Position numbers and translations under genes: made by a program
Notes under the pieces: generated by a model
What the model saw: only the letters and a program-made list of their open reading frames with translations
The model's database searches: none
What the model was told of the DNA's origin: nothing
Shown here: piece after piece, positions 25,073 through 34,190 of the stretch
Numbering within the stretch: the first letter of the stretch is position 1
Layout of the letters: each line of letters begins with the position of its first letter
NCBI GenBank assembly: GCA_040768665.1
Contig: JAXGMN010000007.1
Coordinates: forward strand, 62,001-126,000
Direction: 5' to 3'
Origin: JABWBD01 sp040768665
GTDB lineage: Bacteria > Planctomycetota > Planctomycetia > Pirellulales > Thermoguttaceae
DNA: 64,000 bases

Positions 25073-27025
25073 ATGGAACTCCCTTGCAGAGATCCAGGCG
25101 ACCAGTTGCTCCGCCCAGGAGAGATGGCCCGTTTGCGGGCACGACTGCGCAACGTTTCACACCGACACGACTTAGCAACCGTGATCGCGTTTGCGTTCGA
25201 TCACCGCACACGAAGGCTCCCATTCCTCTACGCGGACATGAGAATGGCCCCGGCCGGGGTCCGGGCGGTCGGCTCGGCCATGGTCGACTCGGGGTTCCCC
25301 AAGACCCGAATCGTCCTGGGGCAGTGGAATCGGAACTTTCGGCCGTCCGAGATGCGACTGGACGGGAGGATTCCGGACCTCTTCATGGTCTCGGGCATGT
25401 TCATGCACGGGGCCCACTACCAGGCCCTCATCCGGGACGCCTGCCGGATCGAGCCGGAGCGCCGTCCCTTGATCATCGCGGGCGGGCCGGAAGCCATCTA
25501 CCAGCCTTGGCGTTTTTTCGGCGCGGAGTCAAACGACCCGTGGGGCGCCGATGTAGCTGTTACCGGCGAAGAGTACGTTCTGCTGAATCTGCTCGAGGTG
25601 TTGTGCTCGATTCGCGCGCCGGGGGAACCGATGCGGTCCGCATTCATTCGGGCTCGCGACGGTGGAGCTCTGGACGAGGTGCCGGGGCTGGTCTATTCGC
25701 GATCCGACACGGACGGCATAACCGAGGAACTGGTCGACACGGGCATCCAGCGCCTCCTGGGCGATCTGGACGAGTTGCCGGATCCTGTGCTCGGTTACCA
25801 ACTCCTTGAGCCTCCCAGCCCCAACGGCACCCTGGCGCCCCAAGCGCTATCCGCCGGGCAGGTCCGCAAGCATACTCGGATCGCGTCGATTGTCATGACG
25901 TCAGGATGCAAATTCGGATGTCGCTACTGCCCTATCCCGGCCTACAACCAGCGACAGTACCGCAGCAAGAGTGGTGAGCGGATCAGCGAGGAGATCGAGC
26001 GGATACACAACCACTACCGAATCTCCTTATTCTTCGGTACGGACGACAACTTCTTCAATGACAAGGACCGGGCCATAGAGATCGCGGACACGCTGGCACG
26101 AAGAGTGGATGCCGGCTCTCGACCACACTGCAAGGTCCGATGGGGCACTGAGGCGACCATCCACGACACGCTGCGAATGAAAGACCATCTCTCACTGGTC
26201 CGGAAAGCAGGACTGTGGGCACTGTGGATGGGCGTGGAGGACATCACGGGTACACTGGTAAAGAAAGGCCAGCAGGCCGACAAGACACTGGAAGCATTTC
26301 GCCTCCTGCGGGAGAACGGGATCTTTCCTATGCCCATGATGATGCACCATGATTCGCAGCCGCTATATACGTGGCGCAGCAACTACGGGTTGATCAATCA
26401 GTTGAAGTTACTCCGCAAGGCGGGTGCGCTGTCGATGCAAGTCCTCATGCTCACCCCCGCCGCCGGCGCGAAGGACTTCGAAGAGTCCTGTGCTTCGAAA
26501 TTGGTTTTCGAAAGCGTGGATGGAGAGCCCATCCAGCCGTGGTTGGTTGACGGGAATTTGATTGTTGCGTCCCACCATCCGAGACCTTGGCTCAAGCAGT
26601 TGTACCTCGTGGCCGGATACCTCTACTTCTACAACCCGCTGCGACTGCTGGCCGCGTTGATACGTCCCAAGAGCAGGATTCCTTTAGCCGATTCCGAGCC
26701 GGGACCGGCGGGCGGGCTGACCCGCGGTCAATCGGGATGGAATCGGTTTCGCAAACGCATGCGACGGAAGATCGCCGCTTACCTGGGGGACGCCGGCGTG
26801 CTGTTGTTTGGGATGTGGGGCCTGACGTACACGATTCCGACCATGCTGAAGTGGTCGGTACGTCTCATGCGAGGTGAAATCAGGCGTTACGACTCGGCAC
26901 CCACGAGCCGGATTCCCATGCGTAACCCTGACGGCGGCCCTGCCAGCCACGCGTTACCCGGGACTCCGCAATCCGTTGCCGCGCTGCCCGGTCGCTCGTC
27001 GGATGCAAGCCGGCAGGTCGCCTGA
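25073..27025 (+). CDS. Radical SAM protein with B12-binding-like N-terminal domain
   Basis: This 650-residue protein has an N-terminal Rossmann-like region (LIIAGGPEAIYQPW, about 133-146). In this position many radical SAM proteins carry a cobalamin-binding domain, but no DxHxxG motif is visible here. The radical SAM core follows with C279, C283 and C286 in MTSGCKFGCRYCPIPAYNQR (CX3CX2C), then SLFFGTDDNFFNDKDRAIEI and LWMGVEDITGTLVKKG. The C-terminal 150 residues are basic and include two hydrophobic segments near LYLVAGYLYFYNPLRLLAAL and GVLLFGMWGLTYTIP, suggesting membrane association. Similar proteins act on hopanoids, lipids or unknown substrates; the substrate here is not known. The gene is monocistronic. 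Confidence 0.8.
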   Translation: MELPCRDPGDQLLRPGEMARLRARLRNVSHRHDLATVIAFAFDHRTRRLPFLYADMRMAPAGVRAVGSAMVDSGFPKTRIVLGQWNRNFRPSEMRLDGRIPDLFMVSGMFMHGAHYQALIRDACRIEPERRPLIIAGGPEAIYQPWRFFGAESNDPWGADVAVTGEEYVLLNLLEVLCSIRAPGEPMRSAFIRARDGGALDEVPGLVYSRSDTDGITEELVDTGIQRLLGDLDELPDPVLGYQLLEPPSPNGTLAPQALSAGQVRKHTRIASIVMTSGCKFGCRYCPIPAYNQRQYRSKSGERISEEIERIHNHYRISLFFGTDDNFFNDKDRAIEIADTLARRVDAGSRPHCKVRWGTEATIHDTLRMKDHLSLVRKAGLWALWMGVEDITGTLVKKGQQADKTLEAFRLLRENGIFPMPMMMHHDSQPLYTWRSNYGLINQLKLLRKAGALSMQVLMLTPAAGAKDFEESCASKLVFESVDGEPIQPWLVDGNLIVASHHPRPWLKQLYLVAGYLYFYNPLRLLAALIRPKSRIPLADSEPGPAGGLTRGQSGWNRFRKRMRRKIAAYLGDAGVLLFGMWGLTYTIPTMLKWSVRLMRGEIRRYDSAPTSRIPMRNPDGGPASHALPGTPQSVAALPGRSSDASRQVA

Positions 27026-27223
27026 GCGCCGCGAGCCGGAAGTGGTTCAGGTTGGTCCGGTACGCGTGGCAACCCGACCGACCGTAGTGCGGTCTGGAGG
27101 CTGTAGCATAGCCCGCAGCGCGTCTCGTAGTTCTTTTTCACGTCGGCCGACCCATCGTACAGCGCCAGCCACACCGGCGGCAGTCGCCAGAGGGCGCCGA
27201 TCCGCGCGGCGTATGAGTCTGTG

Positions 27224-28222
27224 TTAGCGAACGCCGTAGCCGGCGTTACCCGCCATGATTTGGCCTGGCTGGCCGCCTTCGTAGACGCTGAATTCGGACC
27301 AGACGGGAAGGTGGTCGGAGACCTCGATCGCGTCGCGGAGCGAGAGATTGAACTCCCGCATGAGGTCCATCACTCCGGAACGGCCGGTGAACTCGGCCGT
27401 CGCACGGGCCTCGAACAGGATGTTCTGTGACAGCCGCGTTCCGCGCGTGGACGTCGGCAGTCCGGAGATGGCCCAGGTGATGTTTGGGATCTCGGCGAGT
27501 TGGCCCAAGTGCTGCTCGTCGGCATGCAGGTATCCCAGCAGAATGATGTCGTCTTCGCCGCGGCCGTCGTCGCGGACCGCGCGAAACGCGTCGTCCATCA
27601 GGTCAAGTTCCTGGGCTGCCTGGGCAGGGTCGATGTCGACGCTGACCACCGAAAACGTGAACGCCTCGTTCTCCGCCGGCCCGCGGGCGCGGAACGATGC
27701 GACGAGCGGCTCATGGCGAATTCGTTTCGCGGGGTCTTCGATGAGGCAGATGGTCGTGCGATCGATCTGAACGGTTGCCCGGTCGAACAAGATGGCCGAG
27801 TATTCCTGGACCGGCTCGGTGCCGACGTGTGCGGACGTGGCGAAGTCGTAGTATCTGCCGCCGGTGTTCACCTGCTCGACGAGATAGACCACCGGGCTTT
27901 GGTTCCGTGCGACGATGCCTTGGATCGCGATCACGTCGAACCCACGGATCATTTCTGCCAATCGGCCGACGACGTGGGCCTTGCCGAGCTTGTCCTGGTC
28001 CAGCGGCCGGAGATTGACCGAGGCCACGCGGATCGTCGCCCGCCCCGCGGTCGAGTCGGCCGGAACCGGATCGGCCGACAGGCCGGCGTCCGTGGAACTG
28101 TCGAGCCGAACGCCTTTGGGCTTGATTTTGAGGTTTTCGATCCCCTGAATGTGAAAGTGGTTATAGAACCAGTAGCCGCCGGCAACGAGCGCGGCCAGTC
28201 CCACCAGGTTCAGCAGTTTCAT
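27224..28222 (-). CDS. EEP-fold protein with altered catalytic residues
   Basis: This 332-residue protein has an N-terminal membrane anchor (LLNLVGLAALVAGGYWFY) and an endonuclease/exonuclease/phosphatase (DNase I-like) domain from about residue 62. The C-terminal SDHLPVWSEF (D302, H303) is intact. The catalytic glutamate expected in the first motif is replaced (AIQGIV, G102). The GDxN metal motif reads GYLHA (Y230, H232), and the middle HL motif reads SVDID. It is therefore either an inactive homologue or one with a changed mechanism. AAGGAGG precedes the ATG. It is probably anchored facing the outside of the cytoplasmic membrane. Confidence 0.75.
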   Translation of the reverse strand: MKLLNLVGLAALVAGGYWFYNHFHIQGIENLKIKPKGVRLDSSTDAGLSADPVPADSTAGRATIRVASVNLRPLDQDKLGKAHVVGRLAEMIRGFDVIAIQGIVARNQSPVVYLVEQVNTGGRYYDFATSAHVGTEPVQEYSAILFDRATVQIDRTTICLIEDPAKRIRHEPLVASFRARGPAENEAFTFSVVSVDIDPAQAAQELDLMDDAFRAVRDDGRGEDDIILLGYLHADEQHLGQLAEIPNITWAISGLPTSTRGTRLSQNILFEARATAEFTGRSGVMDLMREFNLSLRDAIEVSDHLPVWSEFSVYEGGQPGQIMAGNAGYGVR

Positions 28223-28742
28223 CGATTTCCTCCTTGAAATCAGCGTCCTCGCGGATCGGGGCCGGGCGGCCTACGGGCAGCGCACCCACCCGGATGGTTG
28301 CAGAGTACCGAATTGAGCATTATGGTTCTAGTGCAGTTTGCGCAGCCCGCAACGAGTGGGAATGCTGATTTCATCGCGTGGGGGGTCTAATGAGTTAGGC
28401 AGCGACACTTCCGGAAGCCCCACCCGGACCTGTGCCGGTGGAAGGAGGGTTTGGCGGACCACAACGCGGCACCTTCCTGTAGTTTCCAGCCCCTCAATGG
28501 ACTGCCCCGGCCTGGGCTGATAAAAACTTGATAAAAACGGGACAGGCACCGCAACTAATAGCGGTTTAGCCAGAGCGACCACACAAGATGTTGCGGAGCC
28601 AGTCCCCGTTTTTATCAGCCCAGCCCCGGCCGCCGAGTGAATGGTTACAAAATAAAAAAGTAAGGTAAGACAAGCAAAAAACGAGAGGGGGAGGAAGGAA
28701 AGAAAAAGAAAGCGGTGACAAGTCACACGCACTCCAAAGGAG
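28223..28742. other. Intergenic region with MITE copy 3 and an A-rich leader
   Basis: This 520-base region separates two divergently transcribed genes. It contains MITE copy 3 (28513-28622). Between 28640 and 28735 an unusual A- and G-rich purine stretch precedes the CAAX-protease-related gene and may be its untranslated leader. No other gene was recognised. Confidence 0.5.
28513..28622 (+). mobile_element. MITE family A, copy 3, with 9-bp target duplication
   Basis: The element is 110 bp, with perfect terminal repeats TGGGCTGATAAAAAC / GTTTTTATCAGCCCA and exact direct repeats GCCCCGGCC at 28504-28512 and 28623-28631. It has the same internal TGATAAAAA duplication as copy 1, so copies 1 and 3 are more closely related to each other than to copy 2. 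One G of the GGGGAC arm is missing. Confidence 0.93.
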
Positions 28743-29513
28743 ATGAATATGACGGATCCGCAGCCACGAGAGCCGCGCCGGCGAGCGTTGCTCCGGCAAT
28801 ATCGCTGGCTTGTCTATACGCTGCCCTTCGCCGTGTATATGGTCGTCGGCAGCCTGGAACCTACGCCCGAACTGCCCGGTGGGGCATCGATCGGGATCTC
28901 GATCGCGTACGAGCACTATCCGATCGTCTATCTGGCAAAGATCCTCCTGACCGTGGCCGCCATGGTGTTGGTGTGGCCCGGTTATCGGCAGTTTCCCTTG
29001 CGCGTAACACTGCTGGGAGTCCTCGTCGGGTTGGTGGGCGCGGCAGCGTGGATCGGGCTGGCCGAACTTCAACTCGAACAGCGGCTGCTGGCGCCCCTCG
29101 GGGTCGACCAACTCATCGACCTCGGGCGACGCAGCGCATTCAACCCGATGGAAAGGATCGACAACGAGTTTTGGGCGGGAGTTTTTCTGGCCGTGCGGCT
29201 GCTTGGGCTTGCGGCAGTGGTTCCCGTGATCGAAGAGTTCTTTCTTCGCGGGTTCGTGATGCGTTTCCTGGTGGACGCCCAATGGTGGGAAGTGCCGATC
29301 GGCAAAGTCAATCGCACGGCCGTGATCGCCGGTACGCTGGTGCCGATGCTTGCGCACCCGGCGGAACTGTTTGCGGCGGCCGTCTGGTTCTCGATGGTTA
29401 CCTGGCTGATGCTCCGGACGAAGAGCCTTTGGGATTGTGTCGCGGCGCACGCCGTGACGAACCTGGTCCTGGGAATCTGGGTGATTGCGACGGGCGACTG
29501 GTTCCTGATGTGA
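28743..29513 (+). CDS. CAAX prenyl protease-related (CPBP) membrane protein
   Basis: This 256-residue protein has about seven membrane segments and all three CPBP catalytic motifs: EEFFLRG (E164, E165, R169), a histidine in LVPMLAHPAELF (H205), and HAVTN (H236, N240). It resembles the subgroup called CAAX prenyl protease-related protein, which in other bacteria is often fused or linked to exosortase. No exosortase gene is seen here. It is an intramembrane metalloprotease-like protein whose substrate is unknown. AAAGGAG precedes the ATG at 28743. Confidence 0.85.
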   Translation: MNMTDPQPREPRRRALLRQYRWLVYTLPFAVYMVVGSLEPTPELPGGASIGISIAYEHYPIVYLAKILLTVAAMVLVWPGYRQFPLRVTLLGVLVGLVGAAAWIGLAELQLEQRLLAPLGVDQLIDLGRRSAFNPMERIDNEFWAGVFLAVRLLGLAAVVPVIEEFFLRGFVMRFLVDAQWWEVPIGKVNRTAVIAGTLVPMLAHPAELFAAAVWFSMVTWLMLRTKSLWDCVAAHAVTNLVLGIWVIATGDWFLM

Positions 29514-29522
29514 GGTGCACTC

Positions 29523-29645
29523 GTAACCGTTCACGGGGCGAGGAGAGGGGGAACAGGTCCATGTTTTCGGCCAACGTTTTTCAGGCTGAAATACCCGAAC
29601 TGGCCGAAGAATGGACCAGTCCCCGGCCGTGGCATGAACGGTTAC
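29523..29645 (+). repeat. Palindromic element family B, second full copy
   Basis: This 123-bp element is homologous to 21241-21364. The outer arms GTAACCGTTCACGGGG and ATGAACGGTTAC match. The inner arms are GGAACAGGTCCATG then TTTTCGGCCAA, against TGGCCGAAGAATGGACCAG then TCCCC. It lies between the CPBP and PQQ-propeller genes. Flanking target duplication is not evident. Confidence 0.85.
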
Positions 29646-29707
29646 CACTGTGACCGATGCTTGTTGTCCGCTCGCCGCCCCGGCTACAATGCGTGGGTGG
29701 AGATTGT

Positions 29708-32700
29708 GTGGGGAACACCATTTCTTCGGGAACCGCGGCTTTGAGAACTCTTGGACTGGGTAGTTTATGCTTCCTGATCGCTTCCTCGCCGCTTTGCGCC
29801 GGTGATTGGCCGCAGTGGCGGTTCGACGCGAACCGTTCGGCGGCGACTGACGAAGCAGGGCCCGAGGACCCGGTATTGCTTTGGCAGCGGGATTTCGGGC
29901 AACCCGACCCCGCCTACGACCACCAGTACCGGATGTGCGCCGACGTGACGCACGCGCCCGTCGCCGCCGAGGGACTCGTGTTCGTCCCGTCCAGTGTGTC
30001 GGACCAGGTGCTCGCTTGCGACCTGGAAACCGGCGAGCCCCGCTGGCGGCGTTTTGCCGAGGGGCCGGTGCGATTTGCCCCCGTCTACCGCGAGGGAAGA
30101 GTCTATTTCGTATCCGACGACGGATACCTGTACTGTGTCGCGGCCGGCGACGGCACGTTGCTTTGGAAAATCCGCGGAGCCCCGGAGTCGCTTCCCGACA
30201 GCCGGATGCTGGTCAACGGCCGGTTCTGCTCGCGGTGGCCTTGCCGGGGCGCGCCGGTCGAGCATTGCGGCACCATCTATTTCGGCGCGGGCATCTGGCC
30301 GGAGGAAGGCGTCTTTGTCGCGGCCGTCGACGCGGAGTCAGGGCGGCTCCTGTGGCGGAGCGACGCCCTGTCTTACGTGAAGCAGGGCATGAGCGATCAC
30401 GGCAGGGCCTACGACCTGAGCCTGCCGCCCCAGGGATATCTCGCCGTCATCGACGGCAAGCTGGCGGTGCCCAGCGGCCGCGCCCTGGCCGCCTGGTTCG
30501 ATCCGGGGACCGGGAAGATGGAGCCGTACACCTGCTTCTACGTGAAGACGAATCCGCCGCGGGGCACCTGGTATGCCGCCGGCATCGACCGGTACTGCGT
30601 TCAAGGCGGCAATTGGTTCGGCACGCGTGCCGACGCCCTACGCGTGCCCCCGGAGCTTCGTGAGGCCAGGTCGGCGATTTTCCGGTCGCGCGAAACCCTT
30701 GAAAACGAACGCTATGTGATCGAGCACCGTCCTTTCCTCAAGGCCGATGCCTATCGCCTGCACAATGAGAACCTTTATACCGAGCCGGCGTTGACGCCGG
30801 CCGCGGCCTACGCGTCAGAGTTCACCGACGAGGCGAAGTACCTGGTTCCCCGCGGCCACACGCGCGTGGCACTGGCGGAGTTCGACCGCATCGTGGCCCG
30901 CGACCTGACCCGTCCGAGGTGGACGACGGCAAAGCAGATCCACCTGACCTACGGCAGGCAACAGGTGAGCACGTTAAGACTGGAGTTTCCGGTGCTATGG
31001 GAGCTTGCTTCGCCACTTCGGGTGCTCGTGAAGGCGGGCGACCGTCTGTACGCGGGCGGTCGCGACACGATCGCGACGGTCGCGATCCCAAAGCCGGGCG
31101 AAAAACCCCGCATTGCCTGGCAGGCTGCGATCGAGGGCACGCCGGTCTGTGCCTTGGTCGCAGACGGCAAACTGGTCGTCGCCGCCGACAATGGTCAACT
31201 GTACTGCTTTGGATCGAAGACATCGGGCCAGCCGTGCAACGGCGCGCGGGCGGCCACCAGGTCAACGCAGAACGGCGGCGCACCCGGCGGTCGGTATGCC
31301 TGCCTGATCGGCCACTCCACCGCGGAACGCGCGATACTGCTGGCTCGGGAGGAAACCTACCGGGTCGTTGTTTTCCAACAAGATCCGAAGCAGGCCGCCG
31401 AACTCAGGCACCGGCTTGCCGAAGAGGGAGCTCACGGCCGGCAGGTTCAAGTCGTTGAAGCATCGCCCGCGACGGCGCACGTTGCTCCCTACTGGGCCAG
31501 TCTGGCCTGCGTCGATTCGCCCGAGAAAGTCGGGCCGCCGGAGAAAGTCCTGTCGGCGGCGCTGGATTATCTGCGTCCCTACGGCGGCCAACTCGTGCTT
31601 CAAAGCGGGCGGCCGCACGCCAACCTACTGGAGCGGCTTCTGGCGGAGCGGAGCGGTTACGCCATGCAGATTGAAGCCGATAGCATCACGGTGCGGCGCG
31701 ACCTACCGCCCGACGGTGCCGACGCATGGAGCCACGAAGCGGGCGGCGCAGCGAACTGTTTCGCCAATTCCGACCGGCTCGTCCGGTGGCCCTTGGGCGT
31801 GCTCTGGTATTCCGGCGACGTCGACCGCTACTTCACTCCGGCCGAGCATTTCCAGCACCAACGCCAGCCCTATCCGCTGGTGGTGGGCGGCCGCATGTTC
31901 TTGATCACCGGACAAGAGCTCCATGCCATCGACGTCTACACCGGCCGCTATCTTTGGAAAGCCGAGATGCCGATGACCCCTTGGGTGCGGACCCGACTTT
32001 TCGACAGCCGCGTTTACGGCCGTCCCACAGAGCGGAATTGCGTGGCGGCCACCGACTGGGTGTATGCCGTCACCGGGGAAGAGATCCGGGCCTACGACGC
32101 CGCCGACGGGCGTATGGTCAAGGTCTTCGATGTCCCGCCCCCGTTTGCGGATAGTGCGCGTGCGATGGCCGGCAAGGCGCGCGAGGAGCGATACATGGGA
32201 GTGCACGCCACCATCCAGGCGGCGCCCTGCTGGACCGAAGTGCGGCTCTGCGAAGACTTGCTGCTGACGGTGCTTGGCCAAACACTCGTTGCCGTCGATC
32301 GCCACACGGGCGAGATTCGTTGGAGCCGGCCGAGCACGCGGCAGACAACCACCTACGCGATCGGCGGCCGCGTCCTGTTTGGCCTCGACTGCGACCTGCC
32401 GAGCGGCGGCCGCCGCGGCATCCAGCCCGAGGGCCTGCTGTTCGCGCTCGACACGGCCACCGGCAAGGTCGCATGGGATAAGCCGCTTGAGTACGCCCCA
32501 TTGCCCGAGCAGGAGGTGGAACACCCGCGTTTGTGGCTCGCGCCGGTCCTGCCCGAGCTTGCCTACAACGCGAAACACTGCCTGCTGGTGATGAGCTACA
32601 ATCGCAACAGTGTGGCGGTGTTCCAGGCTGCCGACGGGTCGCCGGTCTGGTCGAAGTCGAACCCGGCGGGCAAAGACGTCGGCCAGGTCTATTCGCCGGT

Positions 32701-33118
32701 GGTCACCGACGACTACCTCCTGCTGTCGAACTACCAAGGCTGCTTTGGCTACCTGCTCGACGTGCGGACCGGGAAAGAGATCGGCGAGAATTCCGGCATT
32801 CCACGGCCGCGGACGTGCGCGCGGATCCTCGGCAACAACGACCTTCTGGTCTACCGCGATGCCGCCACGGAATTCTACGACATTCGCCGCAATCGCATGA
32901 TCGGCTTGAACTCGGTGCGTTCCGGCTGCACGACCAGTTTCATCCCTGCCGACGGAGTCATGACCGCGCCGATGCTCGGACACGGCTGCGTATGCAATTA
33001 TCCCATGTTCGCTTCTCTGGGCTTGTACCATTGTCCGGAGCTCGAGCAGTACCGGCCGGCATCGGTAACCCGGTCTTGGGTGAACCAACTGGAGACTCGA
33101 ACGCCGACGGGACCTTAG
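29708..33118 (+). CDS. Large secreted PQQ beta-propeller protein with internal Rossmann-like insert
   Basis: This protein of about 1136 residues has a signal peptide (GLGSLCFLIASSPLCAG) and starts its mature part with DWPQWRFDANRSA, typical of planctomycete PQQ-like propeller proteins. Propeller strands recur at both ends (DLETGEPRW, DDGYLYCVAAGDGTLLWKI; IDVYTGRYLWKAEMP, VDRHTGEIRWSRPS). Between the two propeller halves lies a region of about 130 residues (about 528-660) that reads like a methyltransferase-type Rossmann fold (YACLIGHSTAERAILLAREE ... VVVFQQDPKQAAEL). The start is probably GTG 29708, with GGAG upstream; an ATG at 29657 in frame is possible but lacks a ribosome-binding site. 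The next gene, gspF-like, starts 18 bases later. Confidence 0.8.
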   Translation: MGNTISSGTAALRTLGLGSLCFLIASSPLCAGDWPQWRFDANRSAATDEAGPEDPVLLWQRDFGQPDPAYDHQYRMCADVTHAPVAAEGLVFVPSSVSDQVLACDLETGEPRWRRFAEGPVRFAPVYREGRVYFVSDDGYLYCVAAGDGTLLWKIRGAPESLPDSRMLVNGRFCSRWPCRGAPVEHCGTIYFGAGIWPEEGVFVAAVDAESGRLLWRSDALSYVKQGMSDHGRAYDLSLPPQGYLAVIDGKLAVPSGRALAAWFDPGTGKMEPYTCFYVKTNPPRGTWYAAGIDRYCVQGGNWFGTRADALRVPPELREARSAIFRSRETLENERYVIEHRPFLKADAYRLHNENLYTEPALTPAAAYASEFTDEAKYLVPRGHTRVALAEFDRIVARDLTRPRWTTAKQIHLTYGRQQVSTLRLEFPVLWELASPLRVLVKAGDRLYAGGRDTIATVAIPKPGEKPRIAWQAAIEGTPVCALVADGKLVVAADNGQLYCFGSKTSGQPCNGARAATRSTQNGGAPGGRYACLIGHSTAERAILLAREETYRVVVFQQDPKQAAELRHRLAEEGAHGRQVQVVEASPATAHVAPYWASLACVDSPEKVGPPEKVLSAALDYLRPYGGQLVLQSGRPHANLLERLLAERSGYAMQIEADSITVRRDLPPDGADAWSHEAGGAANCFANSDRLVRWPLGVLWYSGDVDRYFTPAEHFQHQRQPYPLVVGGRMFLITGQELHAIDVYTGRYLWKAEMPMTPWVRTRLFDSRVYGRPTERNCVAATDWVYAVTGEEIRAYDAADGRMVKVFDVPPPFADSARAMAGKAREERYMGVHATIQAAPCWTEVRLCEDLLLTVLGQTLVAVDRHTGEIRWSRPSTRQTTTYAIGGRVLFGLDCDLPSGGRRGIQPEGLLFALDTATGKVAWDKPLEYAPLPEQEVEHPRLWLAPVLPELAYNAKHCLLVMSYNRNSVAVFQAADGSPVWSKSNPAGKDVGQVYSPVVTDDYLLLSNYQGCFGYLLDVRTGKEIGENSGIPRPRTCARILGNNDLLVYRDAATEFYDIRRNRMIGLNSVRSGCTTSFIPADGVMTAPMLGHGCVCNYPMFASLGLYHCPELEQYRPASVTRSWVNQLETRTPTGP

Positions 33119-33136
33119 CTGTCGGACTCAACGATC

Positions 33137-34174
33137 ATGTTTTTTTCCCCACGGATCTCGAAGAAAGAACTTGCGGCACTCTGCCGGCGGGTTTCCACGT
33201 CGCTGGAAGCAGGCGTCGATTTGCGGACGACCTGGGCTCGCGAGGCGGAACGGGCCGGCCGCCTGGCCACCCGCACCCGCCTGAGGCAGATCGGCGACGA
33301 CCTGAACCGCGGCCAGAGCCTGCCCGACGCCCTGGCGGACACCGGCGACTACTTTCCGGATATCTTTCGCAGCCTCGTCGAGGTGGGCGACAAGACCGGC
33401 CACCTCGGCGAAGCACTTCGACAGCTCGCCGAACATTATGAGTACCAGCTCCAGCTTCGGCGCACATTCCTGGCGGCGATCGCATGGCCGATGCTCCAGC
33501 TTATCGTGGCGATCTGTGTCGTCGGGTTCCTCATCTGGATCCTGGGGGTGATCGGTGAATCGACGGGCACCACGTTCGACATCCTCGGCTTCGGACTGGT
33601 CGGCACGCGGGGGCTGATCCTCTACATGACCTTTGTCGGCTGCGTGGCCGGAGGTATTGCCCTGATCGTTCGCGGCGCCCAGCGGGGCCTGGTCTGGACG
33701 CAGCCGATTCAGCGGGCCGTGCTGAAGGTTCCCGTGCTGGGCGGGGTGGTCGAGACCATCGCCCTCTCGCGTCTTGCCTGGACGCTCCACCTCACGTTCA
33801 ACGCGGGAATGGAAGTCCGTCGTGCGCTGAAGATCAGTCTGGAAAGCGCCAACAACGCCCGCTACACCGACCAGATTCCGGCCGTCGAGAATTCCGTCCG
33901 TCAGGGCAACTCCCTGTTCGAGACATTTTCCACCAGCGGAGAGTATCCGCCCGAGTTTCTCGACACCCTTCGCGTCGGCGAACAGAGCGGCAGGGTCGTC
34001 GAATCGATGGCGCACCTCAGCGAGCAATATCGCGACCGCGCGGCCGCTGCAATGGGCACGCTCACCATGCTGGCCGGATTCGGTGTCTGGGCGATGGTGG
34101 CCATGGTCATCATCCTGATGATCTTCCGGATCTTCTCCTTCTACCTTGGAACGATCCAGGACGCGATGCCGTGA
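33137..34174 (+). CDS. Type II secretion / type IV pilus inner-membrane protein, GspF family
   Basis: This 345-residue protein has the duplicated GspF layout. The first helical cytoplasmic domain (AALCRRVSTSLEAGVDLRTT ... SLVEVGDKTGHLGEALRQLA) is followed by membrane helices (MLQLIVAICVVGFLIWILG; IALIV). The second copy (SRLAWTLHLTFNAGMEVRRA ... LRVGEQSGRVVESMAHLSEQ) is followed by a last helix (VWAMVAMVIILMIFRIF). Family proteins form the platform of secretion and pilus machines. The partner ATPase, pilins and secretin are not in the window, so it may serve a machine encoded elsewhere. It lies 18 bases after the PQQ-propeller gene, suggesting co-transcription. Confidence 0.88.
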   Translation: MFFSPRISKKELAALCRRVSTSLEAGVDLRTTWAREAERAGRLATRTRLRQIGDDLNRGQSLPDALADTGDYFPDIFRSLVEVGDKTGHLGEALRQLAEHYEYQLQLRRTFLAAIAWPMLQLIVAICVVGFLIWILGVIGESTGTTFDILGFGLVGTRGLILYMTFVGCVAGGIALIVRGAQRGLVWTQPIQRAVLKVPVLGGVVETIALSRLAWTLHLTFNAGMEVRRALKISLESANNARYTDQIPAVENSVRQGNSLFETFSTSGEYPPEFLDTLRVGEQSGRVVESMAHLSEQYRDRAAAAMGTLTMLAGFGVWAMVAMVIILMIFRIFSFYLGTIQDAMP

Positions 34175-34190
34175 GGTTTGGCGGTGTCGA

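Noticed and set aside
26887..27174. Minus-strand frame with WLALYDGSADVKKNYETRCG
   Set aside because: The stretch looks protein-like and may be a remnant, but it overlaps the end of the radical SAM gene, has no start signal and matches nothing I can name. It was left out of the feature list.
31703..33088. A 461-codon minus-strand frame opposite the PQQ-propeller gene
   Set aside because: It is a shadow of the propeller gene; there is no domain or ribosome-binding site.
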